Below are positions 26,890 through 35,695 of a stretch of 64,000 bases of DNA, one piece after another. The stretch comes from a bacterium. Its GTDB lineage: Bacteria; Actinomycetota; Acidimicrobiia; Spongiisociales; UBA5794. The DNA lies in the NCBI GenBank assembly GCA_024228555.1, contig JAAETI010000123.1, positions 1 to 64,000 on the forward strand, in the 5' to 3' direction. The position numbers and the translations under genes were made by a program. The notes beneath the pieces were generated by a model that saw only the letters and a program-made list of their open reading frames with translations, made no database searches and was not told where the DNA came from. Position 1 is the first letter of the stretch. Each line of letters starts with the position of its first letter.

Positions 26890-27564
26890 ATGAATCTCAG
26901 CAAGAACTTCACCCGATGGACACTCGGGAGAATGCAGAACCCGGTACGCGGGTTTCTACATGGGGGAGCCGCAATCACGTCGGTGGTTGGAACAACCTTT
27001 CTGGTCATACGGGCCCCACACTGGCCGGCAAGAACCGCCGCAATCGTCTTTGGTATTGGCTTGCTCGGACTTTTCACTGCCAGTTCGCTCTACCACTCCA
27101 TCCCCTGGCGGGACGTTTGGAAACTACGGATGCAGCGTCTCGACCACTCGATGATTTTCGTGCTGATCGCCGCCTCATACACGCCGATCGCAGTGATGAT
27201 CCTCGAGGGAACGTGGCGATGGATCGCACTGATAGTGGCATGGGGGATCGCTCTTGTCGGCATCCTCAATCGGGTGTTTGCACCGATGGACCGTCACGTC
27301 TTCTCGTTCAGCCTGATGCTCATCCTCGGGTGGCTCTCGGTACCCATCATGTTCCCGCTGGCCCAACGCGCGGGAGCCGCGGCGGTTGTACTCATGGCAA
27401 TCGGCGGCGGTCTCTATACGGTCGGGATGATCTTCAAGGTGACCCGGTGGCCGAAGTTATGGCCACGGGTGTTCTCCGCACACGAGTTGTTCCACGTGTT
27501 CGTGGTGGCCGCGTCTGTGTTCCATTGGACCGCTACCTATCGATACGTGCTGACTGCGGCCTAG
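26890..27564 (+). CDS. trhA: TrhA/hemolysin III (AdipoR/PAQR-like) membrane protein
   Basis: The 224-residue protein has seven hydrophobic helices and the PAQR metal-binding pattern: S-x3-H in SSLYHSIPW, D in RLDHSMIFVLIAASYTP, and H-x3-H in SAHELFHVFV. The family is called hemolysin III but in bacteria TrhA regulates membrane lipid homeostasis, likely as a Zn-dependent hydrolase. I choose ATG 26890 over a GTG at 26860 because the -10 element TACAGT lies between them. Confidence 0.9.
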   Translation: MNLSKNFTRWTLGRMQNPVRGFLHGGAAITSVVGTTFLVIRAPHWPARTAAIVFGIGLLGLFTASSLYHSIPWRDVWKLRMQRLDHSMIFVLIAASYTPIAVMILEGTWRWIALIVAWGIALVGILNRVFAPMDRHVFSFSLMLILGWLSVPIMFPLAQRAGAAAVVLMAIGGGLYTVGMIFKVTRWPKLWPRVFSAHELFHVFVVAASVFHWTATYRYVLTAA

Positions 27565-27568
27565 GTCG

Positions 27569-27907
27569 CTAGGACTCGGAGCGATCGCGGTTGGGGCGCT
27601 GTAGGACCAGTAGCTGACCCGGTTCGTAACCACCGTTGTGATAGGAGTACTGCTCACCGCCGTTGAACACGAGCACATCACCAGGCGAGACGAGGGCAGT
27701 CTCACCTTCGCATGTGAACGCAACTGTGCCGCGGAGTCCGACGTAGATCTTCTCCAAGCGCTGCTCGGCAAACGGTGGGTGCTCGCCGCCGATAGGAACC
27801 TCAACGACTCCAAGCGAGAGCCGACTGAAGGTCTCAGGGGTCATGTCGGTGACAGAGAGGGTCCCGAAGGGAAAAGGTGTTTCGTCGTCGTACTTCTTGA
27901 GTTCCAC
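27569..27907 (-). CDS. cupin domain protein
   Basis: The 112-residue protein is a single cupin barrel: motif 1 is IGGEHPPFAEQRLEKIYVGL and motif 2 GDVLVFNGGEQYSYHNGG, with His and Glu residues at metal-ligand positions. Small single cupins bind metal and can be isomerases, dioxygenases or sensors; the substrate is unknown. Start is GTG with GGAGG 7 nt upstream. It is convergent with the TrhA-like gene and divergent from the DASS transporter. Confidence 0.8.
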   Translation of the reverse strand: MELKKYDDETPFPFGTLSVTDMTPETFSRLSLGVVEVPIGGEHPPFAEQRLEKIYVGLRGTVAFTCEGETALVSPGDVLVFNGGEQYSYHNGGYEPGQLLVLQRPNRDRSES

Positions 27908-28101
27908 GTCACAACCTCCGTTGAGCCTGCCCCGACTCTACGAACGACCCGCCGCTGTGGGAAATTGATCGAGGCGCTTCTCCCGGCCTTTGGCCCAGCA
28001 TTTGCGTCCCGACCACCGGCAATAGCCGGGTTCTGCTTGACGACCTCTAGGCTTGTCGACAACGACCGGCCGGGTCGGTATCCAACCCCAGGCAGACCAG
28101 C

Positions 28102-29520
28102 ATGACCACCACAAAGACGCATTCGGGGAGCCGTGCCGTCGTAAAGAGAAGCCTCACCCTCGGGGTCGCCACAGTCGCCTTCCTGATTCCTCTGATCTTC
28201 GAGTTCAACGACCTGTCCCCTGCCGGCCACCGCATGCTTGCCATATTCCTGCTGGCAATCGTTCTCTGGGTGGCCGAGCCAATCCCGCTGTTTGCGACGG
28301 CCGTGCTCATCATCATCTTGGAGATCTTGATGATCAGCGATCAGGCCATCGTGGGACTTCCTGCAGATTTCAGCCCACGGGAATTCCGCGACTACTACGC
28401 CGCCCTCGCTGACCCCGTTCTAATGCTCGTCCTCGGCGGCTTCTTCCTCGCGATGGGCTCGTCAATCTTCCGTCTCGATAGAGCCATGGGGCGACTCCTG
28501 CTCCGCCCCTTTGGCACACGCCCGTCGATGATCATGCTTGGCCTCATGCTGATAACGGCGACGTTCTCGATGTTCATGTCCAACACCGCGACGACAGCAA
28601 CAATGATGGCCGTCGTGCTGCCCGTCGTTGCCGCGCTTGGCACCGAAGACAGACTGCGTGTGGCGATGGTGCTCGCCATACCCTTCGCAGCCAACATCGG
28701 GGGCATCGGTACCCCGGTTGGAACACCGCCCAATGCCATCGCGATTGGGCAGCTCGCTTCATCGGGGATTTCAATCAGCTTTGGCAAGTGGATGCTGATG
28801 GCGCTTCCAGCGGTGGTCGTTCTCCTATTCGTCGCCTGGTGGTTGCTACAACGGATGTTCCCCTCAGACACGAAGTCAATCGATCTGAAGATCGAGGGGG
28901 AATTCGCCCGGTCCCGCAAGGCCTACATCTTCTATGGCGTCTTCGTGGTGACCGTGCTGTTGTGGATGACCGAGTCGTTCCATGGTGTCACCTCCAGCAT
29001 CATCGGTTTCATCCCTGTTGTGGTTCTGCTCGCCACAGGGGTCCTAAAGGAGAAGGACATCCAAAACGTGCAGTGGCATGTGCTGTGGCTAATTGCGGGC
29101 GGTATCGCATTGGGCAAAGGCATCGTTGACTCTGGGCTCGACGAGTGGGTGGTTGGACTCATCTCGTGGGAGTCGCTCGGAGCGACGACGATCGCGGCAG
29201 CATTTGCGTTTGCTGCCCTCATCCTGTCGACGGTGATGTCGAACAGCGCCAGCGCCAACCTTCTCGTCCCCTTGGGAGTGTCACTCACCCTGTCCGGAAT
29301 CGTCGACCTCGACCCCCTTGTCGTTGGATTCATGATTGCGATCGGAGCCTCGCTGGCGATGGCGTTGCCGATCTCTACACCAACAAATGCCGTCGCCTAT
29401 AGCTCGGGCTTGATCAAGACCGGCGATATGGCGAAGACCGGGCTCCTGATCGGGATCATCGGGCTGATCCTGTATCTCTTTGTGTCACCGGTGCTGTGGT
29501 CGGCGATGGGCCTCGTATGA
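28102..29520 (+). CDS. DASS/SLC13 family anion (dicarboxylate) symporter
   Basis: The 472-residue protein has 11-12 hydrophobic helices and the two repeated SNT-type motifs of the divalent-anion:Na+ symporter family: MSNTATTATMMAV in the first half and MSNSASANLLVPLG in the second. PVGTPPNAIA and STPTNAVAYSSG are the substrate-loop segments. Likely cargo is C4-dicarboxylate, citrate or sulfate. Its stop overlaps the start of a histidine kinase gene in ATGA, followed by a response regulator. The kinase pair may therefore sense or control uptake of the same substrate. Confidence 0.9.
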   Translation: MTTTKTHSGSRAVVKRSLTLGVATVAFLIPLIFEFNDLSPAGHRMLAIFLLAIVLWVAEPIPLFATAVLIIILEILMISDQAIVGLPADFSPREFRDYYAALADPVLMLVLGGFFLAMGSSIFRLDRAMGRLLLRPFGTRPSMIMLGLMLITATFSMFMSNTATTATMMAVVLPVVAALGTEDRLRVAMVLAIPFAANIGGIGTPVGTPPNAIAIGQLASSGISISFGKWMLMALPAVVVLLFVAWWLLQRMFPSDTKSIDLKIEGEFARSRKAYIFYGVFVVTVLLWMTESFHGVTSSIIGFIPVVVLLATGVLKEKDIQNVQWHVLWLIAGGIALGKGIVDSGLDEWVVGLISWESLGATTIAAAFAFAALILSTVMSNSASANLLVPLGVSLTLSGIVDLDPLVVGFMIAIGASLAMALPISTPTNAVAYSSGLIKTGDMAKTGLLIGIIGLILYLFVSPVLWSAMGLV

Positions 29521-31496
29521 GTTCTGAGCACACCATCGTTGACATCGTGTTCTGCGCCTCGAGTGATCCGACAACTCGATCAGATCTGGAGCGAGACCTG
29601 CTCGAGCTGTCTGAAGGTGCATTCACAATTCAGACCGTTGCCACCGGTGGTGAACTCACGATGGGTATCACTTCTGCGATCGACTCAGGAGCGATGATCC
29701 CATTGGTCTTCGTCGACGAGTTTCTCAGCGACAGCACCGGTCTCGCAACACTCACCGCACTCAGCGAGCAGCCAGACCTCGAGAGTGCCCGACGTGTTCT
29801 CATCTCCGACTCCACACCGGCTGTCGCACAGCCGCTCGACGGGGTGCTCAGGGTTCCGTGGAGCAAGACGCAGCTCAAGTCACTCGTGTCCCGGCTCGTC
29901 ACCGAGTACTTCATCGAAGAGGCACCGCAGGATGTCGATGAAGTCAGCGAAGTCGTAGATGTCGACGTACTCTCGAAGGCGTTCGTCGAGGTTGAGGAAC
30001 GCGCTCAGGAAGTCACCGAGCGTCTTGGCCGGCTCCAGCGATCGTTCCTGGACGACCGTGCTCTGTCGGATGATGACGTCGAAGCCGAGATGATCGCAGA
30101 AATCGACCGAGCTCTTGGCAATCCGCCCCGCACCACCGTACCCAGCGGAACCAGGGTTCTGTCGGCAGGCGATCCTGTTGATGGCATCCGTGTCGTTGTC
30201 GACGGGCGAGTCCACCTAACCCTTGATACCGACGATCGGACGCTCGGGTTCCACGCCCGCACCGCAGGCCGGGTCATCGGTCTCAATGCGATTGCGCTCT
30301 CGGAAACCAAGGCGTTCTTCAATGTCGATGCGATCGAAGACACGACGTTCATCGCTCTTACCCTCGAGCAACTCGACGATGCGCTCCGCCAGAGCCCGAC
30401 TCTTGCGATCCACCTCGTAACCGTCTTGCTGAGGGCGATGGCGCGCCGCAACCGTCGCTCCATCGAGCTGCGCATGATCGTCGACAACCTGGCGCGGGAC
30501 CTCGAGCGAGAACGCGATGAGTTGGCAGCGACGATCGATCGCCTCAACCAGACCCAAGCTCGTCTCATCGAGTCGGAGAAGTTGGCCACTCTTGGCCAAC
30601 TCGCCGCAGGTGTCGGCCATGAACTGAATAACCCCGCGGCAGTGGTCAGTCGGACAGCCGACTTCCTCGCTGAGGACATCGAAGCCTTGACCGCGGGCAC
30701 CACCGGCGGTGAGGTGTTCACAAGTGCGCTGCGGGCGGCGCGACAACGTGAGCCGGTGTCGACGCGGGTGCAAAGACAGCGTCGCAATGAGCTGGCCAAA
30801 GTCCTGGGTGATCCCGCACTCGCAAGACGGTTGGTCAAGATCGGGATCGAAAGTGAAGCCGAGTATCAACAGCTGCTTGGCGACAGCCCGGATCCGGAGG
30901 ATCGTCTTGATCGTATGGAGCGTTTCCACAGGATTGGGACGTCGTTGCGTAGTGTCGACGCCGCCTCGCAGCGGATCGTGAAGCTGGTCGGATCCGTCCG
31001 CTCCTATGTACGTGGTGGAGACATGCGCGTCGAGTCGTTCGATTTGCGGCAAGGGATCGAAGAAACGTTGTTGCTGCTCGGCCATGAGCTCGGACACGTC
31101 AAAGTTGAGAAGACCTATCACCCCGATGTTCCTGCTATGTCAGGTCAGCCCGGTGAGCTCAACCAGGTCTGGACCAACCTGATCACAAACGCGATCCAGG
31201 CCATGGATGAGGACAACGCCCGCCTGACGATCGAGGTCGGCCCCACCGACGACGCCGAGGTCAGGGTTGCCGTCACCGACAACGGCCAGGGGATATCGCC
31301 GGAGAACCTCGAACGGGTCTTTGAGCCCGCATTCACCACCAAAGCCGGTCGTGTTGAATTCGGTTTGGGGCTCGGGCTCCAAATCGTGAAGGACATCGTG
31401 GTGCGGCACAATGGATCGATCTCAGTGGAATCAAAGCCGGGAATGACCTGCTTCACCGTGGTTCTTCCCGCAGCCAGCAACGGAGAAACGCAATGA
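29517..31496 (+). CDS. histidine kinase with receiver-like and cyclic-nucleotide-binding-like input
   Basis: The 659-residue cytoplasmic kinase starts with a degenerate receiver-like domain (about 1-130). A CAP/cNMP-binding-like barrel follows (about 205-310, with PSGTRVLSAGDPVDGIRVVV), then a coiled coil (about 320-355). The HisKA H-box GVGHELNNPAAV has the phosphorylated His at 368, and the HATPase domain carries LITNAIQAM, VTDNGQGI and GLGLGLQIVKDIV. The start at 29517 overlaps the transporter stop, and the stop overlaps the response regulator start, so all three are translationally coupled. The arrangement resembles CAP-fused kinases sensing redox or nucleotide signals; the ligand is not predictable. 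Confidence 0.9.
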   Translation: MSSEHTIVDIVFCASSDPTTRSDLERDLLELSEGAFTIQTVATGGELTMGITSAIDSGAMIPLVFVDEFLSDSTGLATLTALSEQPDLESARRVLISDSTPAVAQPLDGVLRVPWSKTQLKSLVSRLVTEYFIEEAPQDVDEVSEVVDVDVLSKAFVEVEERAQEVTERLGRLQRSFLDDRALSDDDVEAEMIAEIDRALGNPPRTTVPSGTRVLSAGDPVDGIRVVVDGRVHLTLDTDDRTLGFHARTAGRVIGLNAIALSETKAFFNVDAIEDTTFIALTLEQLDDALRQSPTLAIHLVTVLLRAMARRNRRSIELRMIVDNLARDLERERDELAATIDRLNQTQARLIESEKLATLGQLAAGVGHELNNPAAVVSRTADFLAEDIEALTAGTTGGEVFTSALRAARQREPVSTRVQRQRRNELAKVLGDPALARRLVKIGIESEAEYQQLLGDSPDPEDRLDRMERFHRIGTSLRSVDAASQRIVKLVGSVRSYVRGGDMRVESFDLRQGIEETLLLLGHELGHVKVEKTYHPDVPAMSGQPGELNQVWTNLITNAIQAMDEDNARLTIEVGPTDDAEVRVAVTDNGQGISPENLERVFEPAFTTKAGRVEFGLGLGLQIVKDIVVRHNGSISVESKPGMTCFTVVLPAASNGETQ

Positions 31497-31978
31497 ACCG
31501 TCTTGTGATCTTGTGTATCGAGGACGAGGACGAGGTGCGCGATGCGGTCGTCCGCGATCTCGAAGTATTCGAGCCGGCCTTCCTGGTGGAGGTGGCTGAG
31601 GATGCCGACGATGCGAGCCAGGTCGTTGCCGAAGTCGTCGAGGCTGAGGATGCCATCGCTCTCGTCATCGCCGACCATCGGCTGCCCGGCATGCAGGGAA
31701 CCGACTTTCTCATCGAGCTGCACGGCAAGCCGGAAACCGCTTCGGCGCGCAAGGTGCTTCTTACAGGGCAGGCCGGTCACGAGGACACGATCCGGGCGAT
31801 CAACGAGGCCGATCTCGACCACTACATCTCCAAGCCTTGGACCGAGGAGGAGTTGCATTCAGTGGTGCGGGAGCAGTTGACCGAATACGTGCTCAGGAAT
31901 GTCGAGGATGTACTCCCCTATGTCGCCATCCTCGATGGAGCACGGCTACTGGAACGGTTGAGCCGAGATTCGATCTAG
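31493..31978 (+). CDS. single-domain response regulator
   Basis: The 161-residue protein is a CheY-like receiver: acidic pair near EDED (10-13), phospho-acceptor Asp61 in IADHRLPGM, a Thr in LLTGQ, and the Lys in YISKPW. A helical tail (about 125-161) follows, and there is no DNA-binding or enzymatic output domain. It probably passes the signal on by protein contact or feeds back on the kinase, whose gene it overlaps by 4 bp. It is convergent with the gene ending at 31988. Confidence 0.9.
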   Translation: MNRLVILCIEDEDEVRDAVVRDLEVFEPAFLVEVAEDADDASQVVAEVVEAEDAIALVIADHRLPGMQGTDFLIELHGKPETASARKVLLTGQAGHEDTIRAINEADLDHYISKPWTEEELHSVVREQLTEYVLRNVEDVLPYVAILDGARLLERLSRDSI

Positions 31979-31987
31979 GTGCGCTGC

Positions 31988-32785
31988 CTACCAACTGTGT
32001 GCCCAGTCCGGAGCGGGCTGTGGGCGAGGCCGGAGCTGGTTGAGATCCATGACATCTGTGGTCACGCCTGTCGTCAGGTTGCGGCGTTGTAGCACGCCGG
32101 CACTGGTTGCGACCAGCAAACCCCCGTCTCGATCCCAGTCCGCCCATTGCACGTCAAGTGCAGCGATGTCTTCGTCTTCTGTCATCCAGTAGGAAACGCC
32201 GGCACCGGGGTCACCTGCTCGAAATGCGGTGTACCGACCGTCGACATGAAGCAGCCGACGACCTCGGGGCTGGCTCTTTGTCATCTCTACCCGCCGGTTC
32301 TCGTCCCATGGGCCGCCATCGGCTCGGGGCGGGGTGTCTTCGGACTCGATCCAGCCCCGCCGCCTCTCGACACAGAATTGGACCGGCCGATTCCACCGGA
32401 GACCAAGCGGTGGAGCATCGCCAACGTCGGGTTCGCCTACATCGGAGTCAGCGGCAGCAGCGAAGCGGACACCCCTGGTGTAGGTCGTCCCGCTCCCCCA
32501 CGCCGCCAGTGCGGTCAGCCACGGCAAACGTGATATTGCCTCGTAGACGGCGCCCGCCGGCCAGTCTCCCGGTTGCTTCATTGCGGAGTAGGCAAACAGG
32601 CGTCCGTCCGCCGACAGATCACATTTCTGGGGGTAGATGGTCCCGCGCAACCAAGCGCCGGGCTCGTACGTGTCGGTATCGGTGCGCCATGCTCCAATAT
32701 GGGTCCAGTCGCTGGGTCCACGCCGGATCACAGCCACGACCGGGGCTTGTGTCGCCGGGATGCCGAATACCCGGGGTGAGGTCAT
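31988..32785 (-). CDS. conserved hypothetical protein, propeller-like repeats
   Basis: The 265-residue protein has no signal or membrane segment. Repeated short strand pairs such as DLSADGRLFAYSAM, LLHVDGRYTAFRAGD and WADWDRDGGLLVAT look like blades of a small beta-propeller. No catalytic motif is evident and I do not recognise the family. Its start overlaps the stop of the TetR gene in ATGA, so it is coupled with that regulator and the SRPBCC gene. Confidence 0.7.
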   Translation of the reverse strand: MTSPRVFGIPATQAPVVAVIRRGPSDWTHIGAWRTDTDTYEPGAWLRGTIYPQKCDLSADGRLFAYSAMKQPGDWPAGAVYEAISRLPWLTALAAWGSGTTYTRGVRFAAAADSDVGEPDVGDAPPLGLRWNRPVQFCVERRRGWIESEDTPPRADGGPWDENRRVEMTKSQPRGRRLLHVDGRYTAFRAGDPGAGVSYWMTEDEDIAALDVQWADWDRDGGLLVATSAGVLQRRNLTTGVTTDVMDLNQLRPRPQPAPDWAHSW

Positions 32786-33357
32786 CGTGCTGATTCCATG
32801 ATGCCCTCAATGAGGGCTTCGAGGGCAGCATCAAAGCTGGCATCGATATCGGTTGGCATGCCGAACCCACCGCTTGTTTCGAGATCGACAAAGCCGTGCC
32901 ACAAAGCGCGCAACGCTCGGATGGAATGGATTCGTTGGTTCTCGGCGACACCGGCGCGGGCCATCACCCCAAGCAGCACGGTGACGGGCGCTGCCATGGC
33001 CTCGTAGAGCTCGTCATCCTCGCCCGGCTTCGGAGCAGGCGTGAGGGTTCGGTACAGACCGGGGTGGCTCTTGACGAATGCTCGGTAGGCGTGGGACACC
33101 TGTCGCAACGCATCAGCAGGCTCCGCAGTGTCGCGAACGGCTGTTTCACAGACCGTGGATATCTCGGTAGCAGTGTGAAGTGCCATCTCGCGACGCAGCC
33201 CGGCAAGACCGGCGACGTGGTTGTATATCGAAGGCGTCTTGATACCGAGCTTGTCGGCAACGGCGCTCAGCGACGCCGCCTCCAGCCCATCACGGTCCGC
33301 AATGGTGGCGGCGGCATCGACAACGTCGTCGAGCGTGATTCCTAGCTTGCGTCCCAT
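32782..33357 (-). CDS. TetR family regulator (WHG-type C-terminus)
   Basis: The 191-residue protein has a TetR helix-turn-helix (ASLSAVADKLGIKTPSIYNHVAG) and a C-terminus with ALRALWHGFVDLE, the WHG pattern of TetR_C_33 proteins. It is the middle gene of a leftward unit: its start touches the stop of the SRPBCC gene and its stop overlaps the next gene. It most likely binds the 23-bp palindrome at 33843-33865 in the promoter of its own unit. Confidence 0.9.
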   Translation of the reverse strand: MGRKLGITLDDVVDAAATIADRDGLEAASLSAVADKLGIKTPSIYNHVAGLAGLRREMALHTATEISTVCETAVRDTAEPADALRQVSHAYRAFVKSHPGLYRTLTPAPKPGEDDELYEAMAAPVTVLLGVMARAGVAENQRIHSIRALRALWHGFVDLETSGGFGMPTDIDASFDAALEALIEGIMESAR

Positions 33358-33803
33358 CAGCCTCTTTCGGTGACAACTGCCTCTGCCCGCTCTTTGATTG
33401 CCTGATTCATCGCTTCGAACCCGGCTTTGGTCTTGCTGTCGAGCATCTTGGCGAACAGCGGCACGAGAATCCCGGTGAATTCCTCGCTCTGGATGAACCT
33501 AGTCCTTTCGCCAACTGCCTCCAGCTTGAACTGATGTCGGCCGTCGAACAACCCGGGAATGCCAAGCCGGCCCAGCCATTCGAAGTACTTCTCGGCTTCG
33601 ACGGCGGTGACGGTTGGCTTGAAGGTGGTCGTCTTGCCGCCAGGTGGTCGCATGGTGTTGCGGAGATGTGATCCTTCGGTGACATCGCCCTCACTCGAGA
33701 TGATGAACGGATTCCACACCTCGTACTTCCCCAGATTGGTGAGGATCTCCCAGACGACGCTTGCCGGGGCTTCGATTGTGATCTCTGTAGTTAGGTTCCT
33801 CAT
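33357..33803 (-). CDS. SRPBCC (START-like) family protein
   Basis: I start at ATG 33803 (MRNLTTEITIEAPASVVWEI), preceded by GAAGGA, rather than in the longer frame to 33857 that runs into the operator. The 148-residue product has the SRPBCC helix-grip pattern: EAPASVVWEILTNL, NPFI, the hydrophobic FEWLGRLGIPGLFDGRHQF and a long C-terminal helix. Such proteins bind a hydrophobic ligand or act as cyclases or stress proteins; the role here is unknown. It heads the TetR-controlled unit. Confidence 0.85.
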   Translation of the reverse strand: MRNLTTEITIEAPASVVWEILTNLGKYEVWNPFIISSEGDVTEGSHLRNTMRPPGGKTTTFKPTVTAVEAEKYFEWLGRLGIPGLFDGRHQFKLEAVGERTRFIQSEEFTGILVPLFAKMLDSKTKAGFEAMNQAIKERAEAVVTERG

Positions 33804-33840
33804 CTCGCTGTCCTTCTCGTTGTGACTAACTTGTTTAGTT

Positions 33841-33869
33841 ACCATAACTAATGGCATTAGTTATGTCAA
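33841..33869 (-). promoter_or_regulatory. promoter with 23-bp TetR operator in its spacer
   Basis: On the minus strand TTGACA (33869-33864) and TATGGT (33846-33841) are spaced by 17 bp. The spacer holds a 23-bp palindrome, CATAACTAATG-G-CATTAGTTATG (33843-33865), with 11-bp perfect arms overlapping both hexamers. This is a textbook repressor site and the TetR gene in the same unit is the obvious binder. Confidence 0.75.
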
Positions 33870-33988
33870 GGGGTTCTTCGGTTGTGCCCCGACCCAATCC
33901 GATCGGGACCTAAGTCCCCTACCGGTCGACCCTCCCCGCGGCCTACGTTGGTCATAAGGACGGCTCCCGGCCTCGCCGGAGGGACGCT

Positions 33989-35695
33989 ATGGCAGAGAAG
34001 GAGAACGACAACGGGCTCCACGCCGTTGCAATAACCGACCGCGTGGAACACACGTCACGTCGCTTCGCCCGTATGTGGAGTGTGACCGCGGTCGTCGTAT
34101 TCGTCGCACTGGCCGCGACCATCGGCATCCCCCACGGGCCCGACCTCGAGACCTGGGAACGCCAGGCCCACCTCTTCACCCTCGCCCTTGCCGGCGTGGC
34201 CACCGTGATCGCATGGCGATGGGAAGGAATCGGTGGCGCCGTTCTCCTCGTCGCCGCGACATCGCTGGGCGTCCTGGCCGCACTGCAACACCAACCCTTG
34301 ATCGCCTTTCTACCTGCGGCCACCTTCCTCATCCCTGCCGTTGCGTTTCTCATTGCATGGCATCGCACCAAGTCGATTGCCTCGCTGATCGTGCTCGCCA
34401 CAGCCGTGATCATGCTCTTGTTCACCGGAAGCGTCGTGGCTCAGTCCCTGTATGACTACGGATATGGCGCCGCGCATCCCCAATCAGACCTCTCGGCGCT
34501 TCCTGAGTCGCCGGTGGCTTGGCTTTGGGTTGGAGGGGTTACCGATACCCAAGCATCGCTGGTGGCTCGCCTCGATGACGCCGCAGAAAGCAAGGCCGTC
34601 GCTACCGACAGCACCGGACAGACTCACGAGGTTGCGGGGACTGACGACGAGGGAATCTGGCACTTCGAATTGACCAACCTCACTCCGGCAACGGACTACG
34701 GGTATCACCTCGTCGTTGACGGCGTCGCCCGGCCGGAACGAACCGGCTCGTTTCATACGTTCTCCACCGAACCCACCAGCTTTCGGGTTGCGATTGGGAG
34801 CTGTGCTCGCCTCGCCTCCAACGGCACCGTCTATGAGGCCATCCTCGAAACCGACCCCGACCTGTTCCTTGTCCCAGGAGACTTCTACTACGCCGACCAC
34901 ATGGAGACCCCCGCACAATTCGCCAAATCGTTTGACACCACACTCACCCAGCCCGCCCAAGCAGCCCTACTTGGCGCAGTGCCTATCGCTTACGTATGGG
35001 ACGACCATGACTTCGGGGGCAACAACAGCGATTCCACGGCGGCAACACGTCAGATCGCCCGCGAAGCCTATGACCGATTCGTGCCCCACTACCCACTTGA
35101 GAGCAACGGATCGATCCACCAAGCGTTCACCATCGGGCGGGTCCGTTTCCTCATGCTTGATGGCCGGTACGAGCGTGACCCCGGTGCCGACGCCGATAGT
35201 CCCGAGAAGACCATGCTCGGCCAAGAGCAGCTTGCCTGGCTCCAAGAGCAACTTCTCGAATCGGCGGATACTGCCGTTCTCACCGTCATCGTCAGCTCGG
35301 TGCCATGGATCGCCGATCCTGAGGCAGGCGCCGACCACTGGGGTGGCTACACCTACGAACGCCAACAGATCGCCGACTTCATTGCAAGCAGCAACCTCGG
35401 CAACATCGTGATGGTGGCAGGCGATGCCCACATGGTGGCAATCGATGACGGCACCAACACCGACTATTCCGTCGCCGGGAACGCAACCTTCCCTCTCCTC
35501 CACGCTGCTGCACTCGATCGACCTGGGAGCACCAAAGGCGGCCCATACAGCGAAGGTGCTTTCCCTGGTGGCGGACAGTTCGGGCTCATCGATGTCGAGG
35601 ATGATGGGTCGTCCGAGCTCACCGTGCGGCTGCAAGGAATGGACTGGACCGGGCAAACGATCACTAGCCATACCTTCACGGCGGCGGCACCATGA
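33989..35695 (+). CDS. PhoD-type alkaline phosphatase with N-terminal membrane domain
   Basis: The 568-residue protein has four or five membrane helices (about 28-155), a beta-rich PhoD_N-like region (about 165-270) and a PhoD metallophosphatase domain (about 270-560). Metal-ligand motifs are present: PGDFYYAD near 296, WDDHDFGGNNS near 337 and GDAHMV near 478. PhoD enzymes are Ca2+/Fe3+ phosphodi- or monoesterases, normally Tat-exported; here a polytopic domain replaces the Tat signal. GGAGGG precedes the start. Its stop overlaps the next gene in ATGA. Confidence 0.88.
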   Translation: MAEKENDNGLHAVAITDRVEHTSRRFARMWSVTAVVVFVALAATIGIPHGPDLETWERQAHLFTLALAGVATVIAWRWEGIGGAVLLVAATSLGVLAALQHQPLIAFLPAATFLIPAVAFLIAWHRTKSIASLIVLATAVIMLLFTGSVVAQSLYDYGYGAAHPQSDLSALPESPVAWLWVGGVTDTQASLVARLDDAAESKAVATDSTGQTHEVAGTDDEGIWHFELTNLTPATDYGYHLVVDGVARPERTGSFHTFSTEPTSFRVAIGSCARLASNGTVYEAILETDPDLFLVPGDFYYADHMETPAQFAKSFDTTLTQPAQAALLGAVPIAYVWDDHDFGGNNSDSTAATRQIAREAYDRFVPHYPLESNGSIHQAFTIGRVRFLMLDGRYERDPGADADSPEKTMLGQEQLAWLQEQLLESADTAVLTVIVSSVPWIADPEAGADHWGGYTYERQQIADFIASSNLGNIVMVAGDAHMVAIDDGTNTDYSVAGNATFPLLHAAALDRPGSTKGGPYSEGAFPGGGQFGLIDVEDDGSSELTVRLQGMDWTGQTITSHTFTAAAP

